DNA from: JAVZGQ01 sp038998365
Lineage (GTDB): Archaea > Aenigmatarchaeota > Aenigmatarchaeia > CG10238-14 > SCSR01
Assembly: GCA_038998365.1 (NCBI GenBank)
Contig: JAVZHJ010000032.1
Span: 1-8,348 of the forward strand
DNA: 8,348 nucleotides
Direction: 5' to 3'
The notes below the pieces were generated by a model that was given only the letters and a program-made list of their open reading frames with translations, searched no databases and had not been told where the DNA came from. The first letter of the stretch is position 1; each line of letters starts with the position of its first letter. A program made the translations under genes and the position numbers. Shown in pieces: positions 5,839 to 8,348 of this stretch.

Positions 5839-5935
5839 GCCGAGGTCGCATAACCTGGTAGTGCACCAGCCTTGAGTCTTAGCAAGCAAGCTGGCGCCCC
5901 TCTGGGGCATGTGGGTTCAAATCCCACCCTCGGCG
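5839..5935 (+). tRNA. tRNA-Ser(UGA) with a 12-nt intron
   Basis: The acceptor GCCGAGG (5839-5845) pairs with CCTCGGC (5928-5934); G5935 is the discriminator, and G73 suits serine. The D arm is GCAT/GTGC with loop AACCTGGTA. The anticodon stem CCAGC (5866-5870) pairs with GCTGG (5890-5894). The variable arm is long (5895-5910, stem GCCCC/GGGGC), making this class II, and the T arm is GTGGG-TTCAAAT-CCCAC (5911-5927). The anticodon loop holds 19 bases, so 12 must be removed to leave seven. Splicing after G5876 and before A5889 leaves CUUGAGA, with anticodon UGA at 5873-5875. CCA is not encoded (TCC follows), so it is added post-transcriptionally. The mature length before CCA is 85 nt. Leu is excluded by the anticodon and discriminator. 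It reads UCA and related serine codons. Confidence 0.95.
5877..5888 (+). other. tRNA-Ser intron, canonical position 37/38
   Basis: The intron TCTTAGCAAGCA is removed by the archaeal splicing endonuclease. CTTG (5871-5874, exon) pairs with CAAG (5883-5886, intron) as the four-base-pair central helix, flanked by three-base bulges AGT (5875-5877) and CAA (5887-5889). Cutting after the second bulge base on each side gives exactly this intron. The inner helix is almost absent (C-TTA-G), so it is a minimal, relaxed bulge-helix-bulge. Confidence 0.85.
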
Positions 5936-5947
5936 TCCTTGCTAATC

Positions 5948-5955
5948 TTTATATG
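5948..5955 (+). promoter_or_regulatory. TATA box of the methyltransferase operon
   Basis: TTTATATG lies 13 nt after the tRNA and predicts transcription from about 5978, giving an unusually long leader of about 84 nt for this window. No other AT box lies between the tRNA and the methyltransferase gene. Confidence 0.5.
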
Positions 5956-5985
5956 CTTTTCGCTTTCTTCCCTTTCTTGAAAGTT

Positions 5986-6026
5986 AAGCGGAATAATAAG
6001 CGGAAAAAGCAAGGAATGAAGCGGAA
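5986..6026 (+). repeat. Three direct repeats of AAGCGGAA
   Basis: AAGCGGAA occurs at 5986-5993, 5998-6005 and 6019-6026, with start-to-start spacings of 12 and 21 bases. The copies lie downstream of the predicted start site, in the leader of an operon that ends with a winged-helix regulator. An autoregulatory operator is a plausible reading; RNA-level repeats or chance in purine-rich sequence are alternatives. Confidence 0.5.
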
Positions 6027-6035
6027 TGAGCCGTG

Positions 6036-6052
6036 CTTCCTCCTGAAGGAAG
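6036..6052 (+). promoter_or_regulatory. Hairpin covering the methyltransferase ribosome binding site
   Basis: CTTCCT (6036-6041) pairs perfectly with AGGAAG (6047-6052) across a five-base loop. AGGAAG is the best ribosome-binding candidate before the ATG at 6062 (nine-base spacer), so the hairpin would hide it and could lower or control translation. Confidence 0.4.
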
Positions 6053-6061
6053 TTGGAAAGC

Positions 6062-6814
6062 ATGAGTCTGGAAGAATCTAACGTATGGCTGATTTGCGGG
6101 GATGCGTTCAAGCAGATAAAATTAATACCTAGCGAGAGCATAGATCTTATTCTTACAGATCCTCCTTATGACAACACAGCATACATGCAAGGCTTGAGCT
6201 ATGAACAAAAGCTATTCCTTGCTAAAGAATTCAAAAGAGTTCTGAAACAAACTGGAAATCTTGCATTGTTTTGCGGTTATGAAGATAAATGGAAATGGTA
6301 CAACATCCTGACAAGAGCTAAACTGAAATTCGTTAGGGAAATAATTTGGGTTTATAGCAATCCTTCTGGCTTCAGACCGATGGCTAGAAAAGGAATAAGG
6401 AAATTCATAGCTGCTCATGAAACAATTCTTTGGTTTGTTCAAGGAAAAGAATATTATTTCAACAACTCTGGTCTTGTTGAAAAAGATTGGATTGAACACC
6501 CTGCGTTTGCTGGATTTGTCAGGCTGTCTGGAAAAGAAGGGCTGCCAACACAAAAGCTTGGTGTCACACCAAAGCCTTTGCTGATAGCAGAAATGCTGGT
6601 AAATAGACTAAGCAAAGAAAACGATTTTGTCTTAGACCCTTTTGCGGGTTATGGCACGTTTGCTATTGCTTCCTTGATGTTAAAAAGAAATTTTATCGGC
6701 TTAGAAATCAGACCAGAAATCTACAAGATAGCAGTAAAAAGAATCAAAAAATTTCAGACCATGAAGCTTTCCGACTTCCTCAAAGGAAAAGCGATAAGGA
6801 GGAAGATAAAATGA
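6062..6814 (+). CDS. DNA methyltransferase, beta class (N6-adenine or N4-cytosine)
   Basis: The enzyme transfers a methyl group from S-adenosylmethionine to the exocyclic amine of adenine or cytosine in DNA. Catalytic motif IV is DPPY (33-36, within LILTDPPYDN) and comes before the AdoMet-binding motif I, DPFAGYGT (192-199), the permuted order of the beta class (PF01555-type). ETILWFVQGKEYYFN (120-134) matches the middle of the fold, and PTQ...PKPLLIAEML (162-179) matches the usual PTQKP motif but with about five extra residues inserted. At 250 aa it is compact, with little room for a target-recognition domain. I prefer the ATG at 6062 over the TTG at 6053 because of codon strength and the AGGAAG spacing. 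No restriction nuclease is recognisable nearby, so it is orphan, regulatory or part of an unrecognised system. It leads four overlapping genes; its TGA overlaps the next ATG. Confidence 0.93.
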   Translation: MSLEESNVWLICGDAFKQIKLIPSESIDLILTDPPYDNTAYMQGLSYEQKLFLAKEFKRVLKQTGNLALFCGYEDKWKWYNILTRAKLKFVREIIWVYSNPSGFRPMARKGIRKFIAAHETILWFVQGKEYYFNNSGLVEKDWIEHPAFAGFVRLSGKEGLPTQKLGVTPKPLLIAEMLVNRLSKENDFVLDPFAGYGTFAIASLMLKRNFIGLEIRPEIYKIAVKRIKKFQTMKLSDFLKGKAIRRKIK

Positions 6815-7080
6815 AGAATTTTGTCATAAAGAGTCTAGAAAAGTTTTTGGAAATAGCAGATACAATAGAATCTCCTTTCAAGTTCTACGAAGTAATACGA
6901 ATGAAGAAAGGTAATGAAGACATAATAACGATAACAGCTAGCGTGTGGATAAGAACTGCTTTCATTTCCTGGGAGAAGTCAACAAGCTTTGAAAAAGAAT
7001 TGTTGGAAGCTATCGAACATTTGTCAAAACATGGATTTGTTGAAACTGAGATAAGAGAAACTCCTCTGGTGATAAAGTGA
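6811..7080 (+). CDS. Unknown 89-aa protein, second gene of the methyltransferase operon
   Basis: It starts at the ATG overlapping the methyltransferase stop (ATGA, 6811-6814) and is preceded by a strong AAGGAGG site (6796-6802), so it is translated in step with the enzyme. The product is a small soluble alpha/beta-looking protein. An N-terminal helix (about 4-17) is followed by a beta-rich middle (residues 36-53, ITITASVWIRTAFISW), then an amphipathic helix (59-74, EKELLEAIEHLSKHGF) and a final strand. It has no cysteine, zinc motif, membrane segment or nuclease motif that I can see, and I do not recognise a family. Close coupling suggests a partner, specificity or control role with the methyltransferase, but this rests on context only. 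Confidence 0.75.
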   Translation: MKNFVIKSLEKFLEIADTIESPFKFYEVIRMKKGNEDIITITASVWIRTAFISWEKSTSFEKELLEAIEHLSKHGFVETEIRETPLVIK

Positions 7081-7241
7081 TGACAGCAAAGAAAGCAGAC
7101 ATGTGTCCAATAGCTTATGATTTGAGACATAGAAATGTAGCAAAAAATAGCAAGAGTAAAATTTACTGTGGTTTTTACAACTTTTGCGAAAGGTTTGATA
7201 AAGGAAATTATATTGAATGTAAAAAAGTTGATGAGAAATGA
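7080..7241 (+). CDS. 53-aa four-cysteine protein, possible zinc-binding module
   Basis: The frame runs from ATG at 7080-7082 to TGA at 7239-7241. It overlaps the previous stop by one base (TGATG) and the next start as ATGA, and a clean GGTGA at 7068-7072 lies seven bases upstream, so it is very likely translated despite its size. The four cysteines (C9, C30, C36, C47) sit in MCPIAY, YCGFYNFC and YIEC contexts. The C-P and YCGFY-x2-C patterns suit a small zinc-binding knuckle, though the C9-C30 gap of 20 is irregular. The protein is basic (many Lys/Arg), compatible with nucleic-acid binding. No family is recognised; a small accessory protein of the methyltransferase operon is inference. Confidence 0.75.
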   Translation: MTAKKADMCPIAYDLRHRNVAKNSKSKIYCGFYNFCERFDKGNYIECKKVDEK

Positions 7242-7567
7242 ACTTGTTGGAAGCAAGGATTATATTACGATGTAGAAAAACTACACAAGCAAAAGAAGTT
7301 TGGCTAGATCTTTACAATTTTGGTTATGAGTATTCGTACAATTACATCGTTAACAAGCTTTCACAACTTGCATCTTTAGGTTACTTGATAAAAAGAGAAA
7401 TAAATCACGGTAATGAAAGAGGAAGAAAGACTTTTTATACTGCTACTCCGCAAGCTGTTGTCGAAGCTATGAATGTTATTGAAAACTTTGTTAAGGGTAA
7501 ACAAGAGGCGTTGCAAAGGAGTAGTGGTAATAATATAGCAAATCTGACAAACTACACTGCTCGATGA
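7238..7567 (+). CDS. Winged-helix DNA-binding regulator (109 aa)
   Basis: The sequence fits one winged helix-turn-helix. Helix 1 is EARIILRCR (5-13), helix 2 QAKEVWLDLYNF (17-28), and the recognition helix lies about 33-47 (SYNYIVNKLSQLASL). It leads to GYLIKREINHGNERGRKTFYTATP (48-71), the beta wing ending in the Y-x-A/L-T-P turn common to PadR/MarR-like and other archaeal wHTH proteins. A final helix (73-90) could form a dimer interface, and the last 15 residues are polar. It is the last gene of the four-gene set, overlapping the 53-aa gene by ATGA. Regulators at the end of methyltransferase or defence operons often control their own operon, and the AAGCGGAA repeats at 5986-6026 are candidate sites; that link is inference. 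Confidence 0.77.
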   Translation: MNLLEARIILRCRKTTQAKEVWLDLYNFGYEYSYNYIVNKLSQLASLGYLIKREINHGNERGRKTFYTATPQAVVEAMNVIENFVKGKQEALQRSSGNNIANLTNYTAR

Positions 7568-7625
7568 GGTTTGGAGTTTAAAGCTGATTAAGGGATGAAG
7601 ATTTGCGTAGAGTAAAGAGGATTGA
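7562..7625 (+). ncRNA. Weak C/D-box-like motif after the wHTH gene
   Basis: The order is C-like CGATGA (7562-7567, overlapping the wHTH stop), 16 bases, a perfect D' box CTGA (7584-7587), then C'-like GGATGA (7593-7598) and a non-canonical TTGA (7622-7625). It shares GAGGTTTG, CTGATTAA and GATGAAG in the same order with the tRNA-Ser leader. The box mismatches and the long second spacer keep confidence low. Confidence 0.2.
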
Positions 7626-7633
7626 TATAAAAT

Positions 7634-7650
7634 AAAAATTTTTAGTTTTT
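7634..7650 (+). terminator. Possible oligo-T terminator of the methyltransferase operon
   Basis: Two T5 runs (7639-7643 and 7646-7650), the first preceded by A5, lie 67-83 nt after the last stop of the operon. Archaeal RNA polymerase can stop at such runs without a hairpin. The rest of the 190-nt gap (7568-7757) holds a TTAATATTAA palindrome (7676-7685) and the next promoter; I see no further gene in it. Confidence 0.35.
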
Positions 7651-7726
7651 CTATACTTCCAGAATGTTCGCTATATTAATATTAACACCAATTTTTTGAG
7701 AGATTGTTAATTTTTCAGTAGTTGTA

Positions 7727-7734
7727 TTTATATG
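7727..7734 (+). promoter_or_regulatory. TATA box of the 3' partial gene
   Basis: TTTATATG is centred 27 nt before the ATG at 7758, exactly the distance for transcription to begin at the start codon, so this mRNA is predicted to be leaderless. No GGTGA site precedes the ATG, in agreement. Confidence 0.55.
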
Positions 7735-7757
7735 TTCATCAAACATTTAAAATATTG

Positions 7758-8348
7758 ATGCCCAGAAAAAAAATTAGCAGTGCCTTTGAGCCTATCGGTG
7801 AGTCAGAGAAATGGGAAAAAGGTGAAAAAGTTAGTGTAGCATCTTTATTAAAACGTAAAAAAGATGGTGCAATAGGGATTTCGATTAAAATGGGTAAAAA
7901 AGTTCACTACTTGAATCATCCATGGTTCGGAAAAACAATTTGGATTGATAAAGATCTAGATTTACCTAGTTGGTTAGACTGGTTTATTAAAACTGTAAAA
8001 AGATTTTATAACAAATTGTTTGGTAAAGAAGTTGTTCCTTCAGAAACAGCATATTTACAAAAAAAAGTAGAAGAATTAACTGAAGAATTGCTAGAAGCTA
8101 AAAGACAATTAGAAGAAGCCAAACAAAGAGAAAGTCAACAAAAAGAATTGTTGTCCCTTGCAGAAAAATCATTAGCATATTTAGAGGAATTTAAAAAGAC
8201 ATTTGAAAATTTTAGATGTCTTATCGAGGAAAGTTACAATACTGGTAAAGGTAAAGAAGAAGAAATTAAAGATATGATTAAAAAGCATAATTGGTTGTTG
8301 GGTCTTGAATGCTATGTTGAGGCAAAGAATAAAGCGATAGATACACAA
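7758..8348 (+). CDS. Coiled-coil protein, probable start of a Shedu/DUF4263 nuclease (3' end outside window)
   Basis: The ATG at 7758 opens a frame of 197 codons still open at the window end. Residues 1-90 form an N-terminal domain rich in Lys and Trp (HPWFGKTIWIDKDLDLPSW, 54-72) that I do not recognise. Residues 98-152 are a charged coiled coil (KKVEELTEELLEAKRQLEE). Then comes an entry resembling the DUF4263/Shedu (SduA) nuclease domain: an acidic helix EEEIKDMIKKHNWLLGLECY (167-186), compared with the family's E-x2-x-Q-x-FL-x2-NPWLLG pattern. In Shedu, a single-protein anti-phage system, variable N-terminal domains precede a PD-(D/E)XK nuclease; the catalytic residues would lie beyond this window. 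Leucine TTA is used in 9 of 21 codons here against 4 of 26 in cbf5, suggesting foreign origin. The Shedu assignment rests on one short motif; a generic coiled-coil protein is the alternative. Confidence 0.5.
   Translation, partial: MPRKKISSAFEPIGESEKWEKGEKVSVASLLKRKKDGAIGISIKMGKKVHYLNHPWFGKTIWIDKDLDLPSWLDWFIKTVKRFYNKLFGKEVVPSETAYLQKKVEELTEELLEAKRQLEEAKQRESQQKELLSLAEKSLAYLEEFKKTFENFRCLIEESYNTGKGKEEEIKDMIKKHNWLLGLECYVEAKNKAIDTQ

Noticed and set aside
5916..5940. tRNA 3' end as an attachment site
   Set aside because: I looked for a second copy of the T-loop to acceptor sequence in the downstream region and found none inside the window.
5872..6081. Plus-strand 69-aa open frame starting inside the tRNA
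   Set aside because: It begins with a TTG in the anticodon loop and runs through the tRNA and the methyltransferase leader, has no ribosome site, and its sequence is explained by the RNA gene.

Overview
The window reads as a compact, AT-rich archaeal chromosome segment, most likely from a small-genome DPANN-type lineage (the lineage is inference). Archaeal marks seen directly are the rpl14e-cbf5 gene pair, a tRNA-Ser with a 12-nt bulge-helix-bulge intron and no encoded CCA, GGTGA ribosome binding sites, TATA boxes, several apparently leaderless genes, and ATGA/TGATG stop-start overlaps. No bacterial-type promoter, rRNA, CRISPR array or IS element was seen.

Layout. Positions 3-266 hold the 3' end of an unrecognised gene. 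Positions 250-2111 (minus strand) hold a two-gene operon for extracytoplasmic cysteine proteins: a membrane-anchored 148-aa protein, then a secreted 472-aa protein with about 72 cysteines. The two overlap by ATGA. A divergent AT palindrome separates them from rpl14e and cbf5 (2225-3591), the ribosome/rRNA-modification core. Converging on cbf5 is a diverged kinase-fold protein (3588-4232, minus), which is itself divergent from a small OB-fold protein (4314-4604). A type I surface protein with a Thr-rich stalk follows (4630-5760).

Positions 5839-5935 hold tRNA-Ser(UGA). Its upstream leader contains a CUGA + AUGAUGA pair (C/D-box style). The ten bases before CUGA pair with the tRNA anticodon loop so that the box-plus-five rule falls on wobble U34. 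This possible cis-linked C/D guide is the most interesting signal in the window.

From 5940 on the region looks accessory. Four translationally coupled genes encode a beta-class DNA methyltransferase, an unknown 89-aa protein, a 53-aa four-cysteine protein and a winged-helix regulator (6062-7567). A 190-nt non-coding gap follows, with a second weaker C/D-like motif resembling the tRNA leader. The window ends in a truncated, leaderless gene with a coiled coil followed by what looks like the start of a DUF4263/Shedu-type nuclease domain. Methyltransferase, regulator and putative Shedu beside a tRNA suggest a small defence or mobile-element island; this is inference, since no integrase or attachment repeat is visible.
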